Below are positions 1 to 13,429 of a DNA stretch of 64,000 bases, one piece after another (the first letter of the stretch is position 1; every line of letters starts with the position of its first letter). The DNA lies in contig NC_135498.1 of the NCBI RefSeq assembly GCF_052857255.1, positions 90,404,757-90,468,756 of the forward strand, written 5' to 3'. Origin of the DNA: Amblyomma americanum (Eukaryota; Arthropoda; Arachnida; Ixodida; Ixodidae). The translations under genes and the position numbers were made by a program. The notes beneath the pieces are model-generated. The model saw nothing but the letters and a program-made list of their open reading frames with translations. It searched no databases and was not told the DNA's origin.

Positions 1-2985
1 CCACAGATGCAACACAGATGACTAGACCTTTGCCCAGATACGAGACGATGGTTGCCTTGCAAAACTACGTTAAAGCGCCATGATAATGTCTGTAAATGGT
101 GATGGTATGGTCACCAGAGTAATATGATACCCACCTGCGCAATGCACTCACGGCAGTAAACCGAAGTCGCGCGTACTGTTCTGATGCTGACTGATGCTGC
201 TTGGTTGCAAGGTAAAGAATGAGGGGAATGCGGTACACTGCAGTTTAGCAGCAGCAGTCAACGGTAATTCATTTCGAGCCGTTTGGCAACGAAGGTTGGC
301 GCTGAAGTGAGAGATAGAAAACGCTTTATCATCAGCTCGCTTGCAGGGCACGAACAGGTGAAGTTCATGGACCTAGTGCAAGTGAGTGTTTATTTAAAGC
401 TAACCAGCAACCTTATAACAATTCAAAGCACTCGAAGTTGACGTGATGTCTCGCCGCAAGCTTGCACCACCAACTATTGAGCTTATAGAGAAATTATGGA
501 GATTGCGGAACGAAATCGCCGATGAGCTCAGCCGGCAGTGGTTGTGACGTCTAAGAATGTGGTCATGGGTTTCGATTTGTACGGAGATATTTTCAGCAGA
601 AATACAACGCAATGAACGTGGCGGCAAGACGCGAAAAGCTGTAGGCTGTGAAGGTACATGCTGTTACGCGGAGGAAAAAAAATCCGCTGTAAAAACGAAA
701 CTACATGTGTTCACCTATTCAGATCCGCTAGAGAAGGAATCAGCTCCAGGCGTCATTATGTCGTATTACGTCAGAGTCGTAATGCAGGCCAGAAAGAGAA
801 GACTTGCACCTGTCAAGGACATAACATTTAAAAATTGGCTGCACTTTTGGCAGCAGATTAAGCGCCTAGCTATATGCGAAGAAACTGCGCCGGCGAAGTG
901 CAAAGCACTTCACATTAGTATGACTTCATTATTGTATTGCAGTCAATTAAAAGCCTGAACACCAAACAAAAAAATTTACTGGCCAGTGCACAAGAGTTAT
1001 ATATTAAAAAAACACAAATAAACAAATAGGCATGATTTCAAAATGGAGAAAATCGAGCTGATTTAGAGACGTGGGGACGCAGCTCTGATTAATTTCTTCC
1101 ACAATGCGCTGGCAAAGGTCAGTTTCTTCAACACAGAGGGAACAAGAATCACTTTAAGTACAGGAGGTCACTGACGAACCCTCCGCGATGAGGAAGGATT
1201 TGACGAAAAAAAAGGTTTGGCAGTATAACTGACGTTCAGGGATAAGTCTCGTAAACGACCACCTTGCACATCATTGCTTGGAGTTTCAGATTCATCCAGA
1301 TTAGAGATAAACCGCGGTCGGTTGGGCCCCTAGCAGCTCTTTAAATAAGCAACAGAGAGGCTTGTTAACAGCCCAGGAAAAAATTAAATCACAAGCGTGC
1401 AATTAAAAAACTTGACCGAAAGAAGGTTTAGCCCGCATGGAAAGTACATATTCATGAACGAACAAGGCATAATAAATCAAAAGTGACGCCTGTAGAGCTA
1501 CGAAGTGAAGAAGAAGCATTTAATGAGGCTGCCCAAAGATGGGAATTTCATAGACTTGCTCGTCAGGCGCGTCGATGCGCTGATAGTACACGGAGGTATT
1601 AAATATACGGCCGCACGTATGCGAACAAAATACAGGATCATCAGTACGCCTTGTCAAGAAAACAATTTTCCAAAAAGTTGTTGTTTGTAAGCGACACACG
1701 TGTAATGACAGTTCTTCCATAGCCGGAAGACCGGGTTTCACAATCCCCCCCTTTTTTAAGTGTGTGCCAGAGACCTGAAGGATGTGTTCAACGCAAAAGA
1801 AATGTTTGAACACGTCAAGCAATACGTTGTCACTTTTACATGAGCTGTTACACGAGCTGCAAATCTTGAGGCGCTAGGCAGCATACCTTCGAAAGGGTTT
1901 TCTGCAGTCCTTACAAAGATTTATACCAACTCGAGGAATGTAAGAAGTTTTTTAGTCTGGCAATGCCAAAACCTTTAAAAGAGCATAACAGGACATGAAC
2001 AAGACGCCTAACATTAGCCTCATTGGTGAGGTTCAGTTTTATTCAAAGGGACTTGTGATTCATTTGGAAAAATAAAGCAGAATGCGCTCCGTAGTAGGCA
2101 GGACTTTGCGAAAATCTTATAAGAAACCTTAATAAATTGCTCCATTAAATCATAGCGCAATAGACAGCTGCCGTACAGGAGCTGCAAACAATTGTGGTCG
2201 AAGTGGAGGAGCCTTGAATAAGCTGCCCAGCTTCTACGTTTAGGGTGAACCCAGTGAACCAGTTCCGTTCACTGCGACCGATATAGCGGGAGGAAGAGAA
2301 ATGCGGTACGGTGGCTTTAAACGCCTGCGATTCCAAAATATTCAAGACGCATTGAAAAACCAGGTGCCAAATCATCGGGGTATAATGGAGTAGATGGCAT
2401 GAAAAATATATTCGGAAAATCGACGCTGCACAAAAAAAAACCTGATGTCCTAAGGGTCCATCAGGATTAGATATTATTCTCCTGGCCAAAAACAGTTCGC
2501 GCACTTTTGGGAGTACGTACCAGGTAGATGGTACGTGTCCAGGTAAAGACGGCACAACCACGTAGTGGTTACCTCGATCATAAAAAAACAACTAGCGAGT
2601 CGTTCATCGAAGCACATGCACCCATATGATGTATATTTGTAGGAAAAAAAAAGAAGCCGAGTCTCCGGAGGCCACTTTTGGAAGGCAGAAATCTGATGAT
2701 TATTTACAACAGAACTAGATTCTGAACATGAACATCAAGACATTGAGGCGGTTGCCTGCGCATTTTTTTCTCCCGTTAAAAACAAACTTACGTCGATAGC
2801 CCTAGGTCTTCGTCGTTCTTATAGGGACTGTTTAGCGGTAGCTTAATGTCCTGGATAATATTTTTTGGACCAGTCATTGTGCCTTGCCTGTCTCTATGCT
2901 AGCTTTGACATGAACACTCAAAGATCCGAGGCCTTCGTTAAGCGATTGAGGAATTCAGGGTAAATAAATCAGGAGCGGATGCCAA
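1..2985. other. No recognisable gene
   Basis: AT-rich sequence with many short homopolymers. The open frames are short, carry no family motif that I recognise, and overlap on both strands, as expected by chance. I see no tandem array, SINE head or transposon domain here. Probably old intergenic or intronic DNA. Confidence 0.5.
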
Positions 2986-2989
2986 AGAA

Positions 2990-3450
2990 TAAGAGGAGAA
3001 AGCATTTATTGCTGCATTATAGTAAATTGCGAATGGGAGGTTAGGATGGTGGTTGTGCTGGGTGGCAGTCTCGATTCCAGGACGCCACTGACCGCCGCCG
3101 CTGCCTGTGCTGTCTCGACCAGGGCCCGCTAGGCCTCCAGGTCTGAGCTGGACGGGGCCCCCTCTAAGCCCTCCCTAGTTGGCTGGCTTATAACGGCTAT
3201 ATTTCCATTGTGCTGGCAGGCCTACACCATGCGCTATAGGTCAGCATACTGCCCGCAGAATTTGCACCTGGTCGTGAATGTCGGGTCTACGTCCTTTGAA
3301 AAACCCGGTATGAAACCGCCTAAGGTTGCACTCCTCGGTTCTGTCGAGACCCTTGGCGGGTCCCGGGAGCTCCCTCCTGCAGAGGCGCAAATGGTTTGTA
3401 ATTTCCGCGCACGAGATTAGCGGGATTTGGTATGATGGACAGGATATCCC
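2990..3450 (-). pseudogene. 3' end of an I-clade LINE (worn)
   Basis: Read on the minus strand, 3266-3255 encodes the start of a Cys-X2-Cys knuckle (CKFCGQYADL), followed by a degraded MV-AC segment, the pattern of the zinc knuckle near the C-terminus of I/R1/LOA-type LINE ORF2 proteins. A Ser/Ala-rich tail follows (EGLEGAPSSSDLEA, then RALVETAQAAAA), and then a polyadenylation signal (tttatt on the plus strand at 3005-3010). Stops interrupt the knuckle, so it is dead. Reverse transcriptase and RNase H are missing; this is a 5'-truncated copy. The family call rests on the knuckle plus tail and is moderate. Confidence 0.5.
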
Positions 3451-3459
3451 GCAAGCAGC

Positions 3460-6400
3460 ACGGTGAACTTCACGAAAAAGATACCAATCCCGGAAGCCAA
3501 AGAGGATGTTTTTTGAGGTATTCGGCAACTGGAAAGAAGTAGAGAATCTTCCTTTCTTGCCAATGATATTTGTTCGAAAATCGAAGAAGGAACAATCACA
3601 TAATTCCATTTCTATTTGAAATATCTCAATCTGTTACAATCCTACTCTATTAGCGCGGGAAAGGAGATGCTGCTATGCTCTTCAGTTAGGACGCAAGAAA
3701 AAGAAAGGTCCAGGTGGCAAGAAAAAAAATAAAAAAACGAGCATATGGAGCTAGCACTTGCACATAGAGACCGCATATTATTCTCAGAATACATTTCGAA
3801 TTTTCACATGTACTGATCCCACAATGAAGCGCGTTCCACTCCTTGAGGACGCCTGGCACACACACGGTGAATGATCTGAAAAAAACTATTTTAATGTAGC
3901 TTCTTTCTCCCGAATTGTGTGCCAAGAGCGCTTATTCGGAAGCTACACATATATCTGAGGTGAAATACGTTAGACATCGAATCTGTTAGACAAAGGAATG
4001 CCATACATCACACTGCGTTGTAACATACGCAAATGATAAAATTACCAATGGTGCAACTCAACTCTAGGTGATTTTCACACGCAGGATAGTCTAGCCTCCC
4101 CCTCACGAGTCGTCTGTTTGGCGAACTGCATAGAGATCACAACCTTAGACCTTGAGGTAAGTGGCGTTTGAGAAAATGTCTTGGACTATGACTGCCTAAA
4201 GTCACATGAATGAAGTCAGTGATTTCAAACAGAACCGCATTACCCGAGATTGAGGCACAGGAGGGTCAGCAGTGAGAGCTCGAGAACATTGGACAAAGTC
4301 GTTCGTATCTATTTAGTGCTGCATAATTTGGAATCTACTATTCACACCTGTGAATAACATATGCTGTAACGGCTGCATGCTGTGATTATGTAGTAGGGAA
4401 ATATTTCCTTTTAAAATTTCCTTTATGAAGCATGTAAAGACTGCAAAAAGGTGCGAGCATTCCAGATGCCAACATCAATCTACATCATGGTTGAATAAAT
4501 GATTGTGGATCTAATCATGCTTCTTTCAACTTATTCTGGACCTAAGAACTCATTGCCTGAGAAATACTATGCTTTATATGTATTTTGAAAAAGTTCCTTT
4601 TAAAAAACGCAAAAAAACAGACGCACTCTACAGTGCCGTATTGCCGGTTGAAAACTTGAGAATTGAAAAATTGTACGACATTGTTATGAAAATATTAAAG
4701 GCAATGCTCGATTCTTATTATATGTAGCAAAGAATTTCTTATAAAGTGTTTCCATCGATCGCATCGAACAGTTAAGTCTGCAGTAGAAAATCAATGGGGA
4801 ACGCTTTTGACGACAGGAGAACCGGTAATAAAACAAAATACAGGACTGCCAGCAGGTGATCTGCGGATATAATGATTATTATTGTGAAATATGACATTAT
4901 ACGAAAAAAATGCTTCATGAATGGTTTCCCGCTCAAAAATGCTTTTGTCCAGAATAGTTGGCTATGAATTAAACGCTAAGCTGCTGTTCTTACAAATAAG
5001 AAGAGAATTACATTTATTTCGAGCATCCAGCTCTAGCATTGATCTATATATTCTATCTGCTGTAAACGAAGGCCCCTTGGATTTATGATATCAAAAAGAG
5101 GTTGCTCATCTCACTTTACTCTGTCGACAAGGAGAACATTATTAAGTGCAATTATTGAGTTGAATATACAAAAGACAAAGCGCACACTTGTCCAGTGGGT
5201 GGCTGATAACTAATTTTAGTTTCATATTCTTGCTCAGATATTTAGTTCTATATCGTTAATATTGCACTTCGCTCAACGACTTGATAGCACGCGGGAGGGG
5301 AGGGGGGTTGTTTTCCAGAATAAGCGAATAATGTTTTCTACTAGTCACTTTGTTTCCAAATACTCAAGCGCACACTCGTTTGTTTCACTCGAAATCTTAT
5401 CTTCTATAACATGGTTCCAGTTATTGCCCACTGAAGGTTTAACACTATGGCCAGTTCGTATAGATCCATACTTAATTGGATACAGTTTATTGTCTTAACA
5501 GTTTTAAGCACACTATTCTTCAGAAAGAAGTGAGCGCTTCTTAACCCACCTCAGTGTTTATTTCGGCGGAGCTTCTCCGCTTCCATGGCCCTGATATCGC
5601 CCTTATCGCCCTAGTTGAACTCTCCCGATTTCCTGGATCAAGATTTTTTGGCAGGCTTTGAAACACAGCACTTGTAGTGTGAAAAGGGTAGAATAAAGGG
5701 GTATAAATAGTTTTTTTTTTTTACTTTTGAGATGACGTTTTTAGGTTACGCTGATCAAAAACTTTGCAAGGAATGTAGTGTAACTAGGAGTCCTGAAACC
5801 GCTTAAGAGTACGAGTTTCTCCCAGTTTCATAAAATTCGTCACGCAGAGATACGCACGTTCTATCAAGGGTTTAGGATTCTGCAGTGACAAGCGCATCCC
5901 AGATAATGTGAGCTGCCTTGAGCTAAAGCTCATCTTCCTCAAGCGCTGTTCTTACAATGGTGCCCTCACTTGTTTTTCTGCCGTTGACGTAGGCATAGCA
6001 CGAAACTTCTCGGCTGCCTGCAGACTCACTGTTTGGTACCGAGTTCCGCATTCACCACAGGTAAAAGGAACCGAGCCACAAAACTCGATACAGAAGTGCT
6101 GGGAGGATGGATTTCTGTAACCGCTCCTACTCTTTGCTCAGTTCTCACATGCATGAATGAAGAGAGGTTGCTCTTAGCGAGAAGTGGAGGACGGCGCCGA
6201 TATTCGTTTCCAGTAACGGAAATGACAAACGGAGCGCGGACAAAGATTTGTATTAAATACATGTGAAGGTGATGAAGCGGGGACGTGGTATCGCTACAAG
6301 ATATCGTTATCTCAAGAAGTGTCGGAGTATCATCAATGCCTTTAGGGCTGACAAGCAATACTACCAAGACCCGAACAATGTACTCTGTGAATAGAAGTAA

Positions 6401-9400
6401 GGATCCAAGTGGCTTTTCGAAATGTGCAGAGCACTGTGACTTTCGTCACTAAACAATTTGTGTTTTAAAGTCAAATGCTCTACTCTCTCCGCTCAGCAGT
6501 CGATGCCACAAGAAGGGCTGAGAGAGGTATCAGTGGTGTTTTTTAAATGAAAACTGAAGCCAGACGCGACACAGCTGAGTAGTTCAACGTCGCGGTACAC
6601 AGGGTGAAAGACGAAGCTGTAATTTTCCTATCCAGAAAATGAATTCCTATGCTTCGAAATTGCGCCACATTCCATCATGCAAGAGTGAACTTTCGCGCTG
6701 GTGTTCAAAGCCGGCTACCTTCTGTATAAACCCTCGAGATAGCAATGAATACATAAACACTTTCATTGTGGGCAGATAAGGCCGCTCAGTCCGTGAAGGA
6801 ATTTATCTTGTGCGTTAATGTCCCTGCAACAGTCAGAAATGTACAGCATTGAATCTTCTCACGGAGTATTTTTAGAGGTCTTGCATTTTTTAAAAGAGCT
6901 GGTCTTGCCTACCACAAGATGAGGAATATGCAAGGCTAAGAGTGCTGCTGTAGAGGTAGAAAAAGCAAGATATTTTCATAGCTCTTTCTTGGCTGACGCT
7001 TTAAACGGCTGTCTCTATGTGCTCCGGAGCCATAGAATAAAAGCGTAGAAATGTCACCTTGATCAAGACGGTCATTTCCGGAATGAGCGCCTACTCAGAG
7101 CCACTGCCTTTGCTAACTCTGCAGATAACTAGTCGATATCAGTTTTTGGTAGTAGAGCAGCACACAAAACTTCTAGTGTTATCGGCTCCAGGAAGGATTA
7201 TAAGAAGGATATAAGCCTTGGAACAGGTGATAATAGCGATAAAAATAAAATAGACGACAAGCAACACTGTTTCGCTGGTCGCTGTATGACGCCTGGAAGC
7301 ACTGCGTCGTGCAAGTTGATCAGAGGAAAGCCGATTTAGAGGCCAAATATGCGCTCTTAAGGTGACAACTGTGCGCTACTGAATGCAGGGCAAGTCCCGG
7401 GCTACGGTGACCAATGCCGCCCTGGGCGCAGAGATTCGCAGGCTGAGAAGCATCCGAAAAGCTTGCGGTTCCAGAACTTGGTGAGCTCGGGTGAATTCGC
7501 ACTAGCCAGCTACAGAGATAATGATGTCTTTCACTTCCGCCGCCTATGCAACAGAGTGCATTAAGGCTGGGCCTTGGAGTGCTGACTTCTAGTGCTGACG
7601 GCTGAACTCCATCCCGAATTATTTGGGACTTACAAGCGTCAGTAATTGTTGCTGCAACGGCCATAGCCTTTGTCTCGACTCTGAGGCCTGCATTTAGATT
7701 AGGTGCCGAACTGTGCAGCCCTCGCATGGGAGGTATCATCTAACAGGCATTTTTATTTATGCTATCACGGTGTACTATGACATATCTACGAACTCTAGTG
7801 ACTCTCATAGTGATGAATGCCAGTGTCATCACCGCAGGGAAAAGGCAGCTTCTACGAATAAGAAAACACTTCATTTTGTCCAAAGTTTACACCTAGAATA
7901 TTTTGTTCCGCCAGCAAAATCGGTCATTAAAGAGGTCCAGTTTCTGGCAGCTCTGAGGGTGAACGGGGCTCTGCAGTTAAGGGAGAAGCGCTACGGACGT
8001 TGCGAGGTCTCACGTTGGCGCCGAGCGATAGCCGACAATATTTGTAAAAAAAAATGGAATGCCCTCTTTAATAACATTTCTATTCCCACTTTCCCGAAAT
8101 ACAGCGGTTGTCTTTGTATTGTACTCATGTCCCAAGATATCAGTCTTCAACAGGAAGCCACAGCAATAGCTTGTGTTTGCTGCACCGAGGTGTGTTGTGC
8201 TGCCATTGAAAACCCAGTAGGAGCAGCATAAATACAGAACTTTCAGACTCAGCATCAATTGCAGCTTTCAAATACGCATCATGACTTCACTAGTCAGGCA
8301 GCAGCTGCGTGTAGGTTACGAACACAACGTTCGCATACGAGTGCCATTCACTCATATAGCATATAGCATAGAAGAAATACCGCTGTGTGTCTCTGCGTGG
8401 CTGTCGAGTGAAGCCTGTGCAGCTTGCAGCGAGCCAAGCGGAAACCGAGCGGGATAACCGGCCCCGTGCAACAGGAAAGAGCAAAAATACGTCCGCTGAG
8501 ATGGAAAGGCGGGCGCAACTGTGTCCATAAGTGAGCTGCGAGTGCAGTGAGGCGAGGAGCGGTGCCGAACGTGAGCACGAATCAGCGGCTGATCCAAAGA
8601 GGGGCTAAAGCAAGGCTTAAGGTGCACAATCTGAAAGATTTAGTAGCATAAAAAGGCAACAAAGAACCAGGAAGCCACCTGAAAGAAAGCTATGTGCAAA
8701 TACATTATACAGAAAAGAAGATAAAATCATCAGCGAGCCAGAAATCGAACCAAATAGTGCTAAATAAACGGTGCAATCTTCAGGCAATGACATGCGGTAA
8801 AAGAGAAAACATCTGATGGAAAAGCACCAATAATAAAAACAAAAAGCGGGAAGCGTGATTCAAAAGCGCATTACCCTAACACATTTGATGACCCCAGAGC
8901 GTTACAGGGTCTGTAAATTTCTTTCTCATATAGCTCATATAGAGCATTATGCATTGCAATATATTTTGTAATAATGCCTCATTTGATATGGAAATTCTTT
9001 GCGCTCGTCGTCAGGTTGTTCAGAGGGCGTGATTGCGAGAACATAATCTTTTGGCAAAATGTTTCAGGATGTGCGGTTAAGGAAGAAAAATAATGTTTGA
9101 TGAAAGCCATTCTGCATTCCACGAAAAAATACTCAAAAGTATCGCTGTCAACTACATCCAGTATTGCTTATTTAATACGAAAGGTGACCGGCTTTGCTCC
9201 CCCGTTTCTGTTGATCATGATAAAGAGGTACACGTGAAGATTTTGTAAAATTATGATATTTTAACAGATAACGTCATACTTAGTTTCATGCACCGCAGGA
9301 TAGCAACAGCATGCATGCTAAATAACGAAAATAAAAGCGTGCTTAAGATTACTGCCCATTCTATTAAATATCTGCTCCAAATAAAGGATTACAGCACAGT

Positions 9401-10165
9401 ATTTGCAGCACAAAGATAATTCTGGTAGGTGGCGTCGTGACTGCTTGTGTCAGGTTGCTTTGTATTTTCGATTAAAAATGTGTCGCGTCAAAGAAAAAAA
9501 TGAAATGCACCTTTGAGTACAGCTTACAATAAGACCGAATTTAAAGCAGGTGTGCCATCCTTGCTGTACTCAGTAATTTTTCACCTCACCGTATAATTTG
9601 TTGCTGGCTCTTAACGACACCTAAAAAGCAGCAGGTTAAAAAGAAAAGACAGAGAATTTTATTCAAGAGCTTGCTTGTTCCCACTTGCAAGTCATTTTCG
9701 CGAGAAAAAGTTTGATGTTTTTCCTTCGAAGAAGGGGGAACAAGAAAGAAGACGGTCGGTTATATGAGGGGTGGATGACAAGCTACATGAATCTAGTAAC
9801 CTTTGCACAGATTGCCGACGTGAAGCAGAATTCTCGCTCACACGCTGCCGCTGAATGACCAGCTGCCATAGACATGCATTACGCACCTGCTAGTGCTAGT
9901 TTGTTTTACTGCGCGCGAGACCGGGATTCCTCTAGGCGCGCAGATGTGCAGCTGCTCACAGAAGAGGCCTAATGGACCTCAGGTTTCTAATGCCTTTTAC
10001 TTATGTTCTTTAGCTGAACGAACACATAAAAGTGCGCAGTTTGGGCAGCGTGTAGAGTGACAAAGTCAAAATGTCGCGCTATAGTGTTGACTCAAGAAAG
10101 AATATTTTTGAAGGGTCATTCGTGCTGTGAAAAATATTATTCTTGCGCTTAGAAGGCCGCAACAA
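3460..10165. other. No recognisable gene
   Basis: Mostly AT-rich DNA without recognisable domains. It includes a 172-codon open frame on the plus strand at 7713-8231 whose translation has no motif or coherent composition; I treat it as chance. A 6-bp hairpin with a 3-nt loop lies at 5566-5580 (GCGGAG-CTT-CTCCGC). Nothing else stands out. Confidence 0.45.
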
Positions 10166-11474
10166 AATAAAAAGAAAGCGTTGCGCGAACGGGTGAGCAA
10201 GCACAGCATGCCTGTGCATGGAATGGCGCGTATTGTATGCAGCGTTACTTTGATGTGGTTGTAGCGGTTTGGGCATGAGTAGCGAAACTTTCGAACGGTT
10301 GCAAATTGCTCACAAAAAGCAATTAAGAAATTGCGTACTTCAACATAATATTCTGCAGGAAAAATCTGCTCATAATGCGATTTGGGGAAAAATTGCAGCG
10401 TGAGACGGAGAGCAAGCGGTAGGAGATGAAGGGGACAAGCGGTTATCTTGTGCGCTTTTCATGATTTTTTTTTCGTATTTCTCACGCGATATGAATTTCG
10501 AATTAGCAAATTTATGGACTCATTTCTTGTAAATACAGCTACGACGCATTCTTCATAACACATTTAAGAATGCTTCTGGATATTTTCAAGCGTGTTGCAT
10601 GTATGTTCGTCAGTAAAACTTCGCATCCAGAGACAGCTGGTGACTGCAGCCCACCAGAAGTTTCATAAAGTTGTGGTATTAGAGAATCAAAGGCAGGACT
10701 GCTAGGCGGGTAATGCGTTTTCGAGGTTACTTTCCTGTAGAAATATTATACGTGTGGTACCTTTTCCAGCCCCGAAAGGGCAGAAAGCTTGGGCGCTGGC
10801 ATCAGATTACCGGTTTGGAGTGAGAATGCAAAGAGACTGCAGAGCTCTGCAGCAACTGGCTTCCTTGTGCAAGTAGCTGCTTTTTCGTTGCGGCTTCGAG
10901 AGGAGGTCCGGCATGGTTAGATTGTTAATGGTCATTTTTTGCCGGTCGGGCTAAGGTGTAAACGGTGCTGGTGCGGGCGTTGCCTCTGAAGGAATGCTGA
11001 AACAAGAACACGTCACTGGGTCGTTGGGCACCTTACGGGCATATTACCGTTTTATTTTGTTTAGGGCTAAAAAAAGGTCGCGCGGTGAGTGCAGCTTCAG
11101 ATCATAGCAGACGAGGGACCGCCGGATTAGCAGCGTTCAGCAGCTCAGACACATCGTGCTAGCAATCGTGAGAAGTTTTCTGAACGCAATATCAAGCCGT
11201 ACGCGAGGAAGCTTTCGCGGTGATTGCGAACATCGCCGTCAGGTGAGCGCAGCATTCGTTTGGAAGTATGGAAAGCGTAAACGCGAAACACCCGGACTAG
11301 CTGCTTTCTTCGGATGCCTAGATCGTCGAACTAGCCGCAGGCTGCTAAGCATCTGCAAACGGAACAACAGCGTCTTTACAATGCCGTGTTAAGCAAAAGC
11401 TTGCCCATTGCTTTTATTATGACATTCTGTTTTGACATCTCGCGTAAGACCAGATCGTTAATGCTGCTACAAGG

Positions 11475-11506
11475 CACCCCTGTCCTGTCCTGGCAGGACA
11501 GGGGTG
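11475..11506. other. Perfect 13-bp hairpin
   Basis: CACCCCTGTCCTG at 11475-11487 is followed by a 6-nt loop and its exact reverse complement at 11494-11506. The matching place in copy B (about 29580) does not carry it, so the palindrome arose or inserted in copy A only. No terminator-like T run follows. Confidence 0.8.
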
Positions 11507-11591
11507 AAACCTAGAACATGAAAATGATAAGCCCAATGGTGGCTCCCGATGTGAAACCATAAGCATTTGAGAAGAGGGTGGCTATACTGGC

Positions 11592-11731
11592 CCTAAAATG
11601 ACGTGGACACAGACGAGACGACAAGGACGGGCACCTCGTTTGTCGTCTCGTCTGTGTCCATGTCTTTTTAACGCTGCTTTTTCTGAAAAATATGTACCAA
11701 CACGCCCAACTCGTCGCATTAACGTGGCTAC
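11592..11731 (-). mobile_element. Foldback retroposon insertion (short copy)
   Basis: Two near-perfect arms, 11600-11622 and 11645-11667, built around GGACACAGACGAGACGAC, form a long hairpin. The flanks read gtggctatactggc on the left and gtggctactggc on the right. The matching site in the duplicate (29687-29698) has gtggctactggc only once. This makes the insert about 140 bp with a target duplication of about 12 bp. The right-hand 45 bases (from ctgaaaaatatg to the TSD) resemble 49735-49772, so both inserts belong to one family. No coding capacity. Confidence 0.6.
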
Positions 11732-12848
11732 TGGCTTTCAGGACTTGTACAGGTTCGGGAGCTCTTGTTAGATACGTGTACCTGTTTTCTCCCGTCCAAT
11801 CTGTATAACACTGAAATTTCTGCAATAACCAAAAATAAGCATAAATTTTGTACTTCCGTGTTTTAACTGATAACCATTGGTCGCTTTACCTCAGCCTGTC
11901 TGTCACTTTCTCTGCGCATGAACTTTTAGCAGAGCATATATTGCTCCCGTTTATTTTGCGTTCGCACAAGAAGGTAAGGAAGTTGTAGAGAAGTCAATGG
12001 CGATTTCCGTACCCGCCTTGCTGCCACTCAGTGCGAGATGCTGCTCGTACTCGCTGATTACAGACTTATTTCGCGCCACCTCCCGTCGTCCCGACCTTCT
12101 CCAAGTGAATCCCCTTTCAAAATGTGTGAAGCTGGGGAGGGGCTGAACTCATCAGACGCAAGCTAACTACAGCAGATAACTATGTTTTATGTTAGCCATA
12201 AAAACAGCCATTAAGCTGCACAAATGGTCCCGTCTGTGTTCTGGTCTGGCTAACTTCTGCCGGCTGGACTGAAGATCAAGCAGGTCAATGCCGTTTCACA
12301 TTTTGTGAACGTCTGAACAACTATAACTGCGACGACGCCACAAAATAGAACAATGGTATCTTAAATGCTAGCAGCGTCACCAAATAGTCGTATAGTAAAC
12401 CACGACGCAGACTTCCAGACGTGGGTCACTCTTCATGAGAAACCTCTTCCTGATGTGCAAAAGCTGAGCGCCGAATAGCACTTGCACGACCATTCACAAG
12501 AGTTAGGTACGACTTGTGCGAGCTAAACTGAAGATGCTGCAAATATATGGAAGCAAATCAACGTTCATACATCGGTGTATGACAAGAAAAACCATATTTT
12601 GATACGATAAGCAAAATTAACAGACCACGACCTTGCTGCCGAATTTGTCAATATTAGTCAGAGCTACGCCCAGCTGCTCAAGCAAGGCTTCTCACTCGAC
12701 AGCACTTCGCGTCAGTTGAGTGTCTCACCGGCAAGACGCCTGCAGATGAGACCTTGTGGCTACTGCCACAGATCCGACATTTCGTGTGTCAAGAAGCTGG
12801 TCGTCCACTGCCTCTTCTTTCCGCCGATCAAGAGTCGTCCGATTAACT

Positions 12849-13197
12849 AGCTCACAACCATACCATATCAAAGAACAGGGGTCTGAGGCTCTTCCCCTAG
12901 TTTGTCCGTCCCGCAGCAATAAGGTACGAAGACGTCATCGCAAGACTGAAGCACCTATCTACCTTATGAGCTGCGGTACGAATAAAATGCCTTTGCGGGC
13001 ATTGACGAAGTTTCTAAACCCGCCAATCAGTGCCTCCCGATTGGAGTAAAGATCTCTTTCACAAACGCGTTGTGTCTTCTCTAACCGCGGCTTGCCCGCG
13101 CGAGGCAAGGACGCAGCGTGATATGCTCATTCAGTGACATACCACCATTTTTATTCGTGCTTCAGGTCCCCCAATCATTTTTGGCCTGAGGCGTTGC
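12849..13197. repeat. Best-conserved tail of the duplication (copy A side)
   Basis: Matches 31258-31590. Shared landmarks are GTCTGAGGCTCTT, TTTCTAAACCCGC, CTCATTCAGTGACATA and TTCAGGTCC. The stretch before TTCAGGTCC is pyrimidine-rich and resembles a 3' splice site, but no conserved reading frame runs through both copies, so I do not call an exon. Confidence 0.6.
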
Positions 13198-13429
13198 TAT
13201 GTGTGACGCCGTCTGTAATGACCTTCCTGCCAAGGAATCAACTTTGGTAGCATCCAAGTGCTCAAGAAATGACTGGACTTCACTGCTCCACCGTTCGCCG
13301 AAGGTTATCGTGCTTTCAGGTCATCACTGTATTCATCGACATCAACGTAGTGACAGCCATAAATGGCCAACAACACCTTAGCCCCTATAAAAAGCACAGC
13401 CGCAACATGGTGTCCACATTCGCTGGCAC

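Larger units (their letters stand above)
10170..13200. repeat. Diverged segmental duplicate, copy A
   Basis: Blocks in this stretch match, in the same order and orientation, blocks at about 27590-31600. Examples are the pairs near 10200/27610 (TGCATGGAA), 10880/28255 (TGCGGCTTCGAGAGGAGG), 11005/28665 (GAACAAGAACACG-CACTGGG), 11415/29517 (TTTTATTATGACAT), 11560/29666 (ATAAGCATTTGAGAAG) and 12868/31268 (CATATCAAAGAA, then GTCTGAGGCTCTT). Identity by eye is patchy, with gaps of tens to hundreds of bases, so the duplication is old. I could not identify any gene inside. A whole-window self dot plot would define the true limits. Confidence 0.7.

Noticed and set aside
7713..8231. 172-codon plus-strand frame as a gene
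   Set aside because: No motif, no coherent composition, and antisense frames of similar length nearby; looks like chance.
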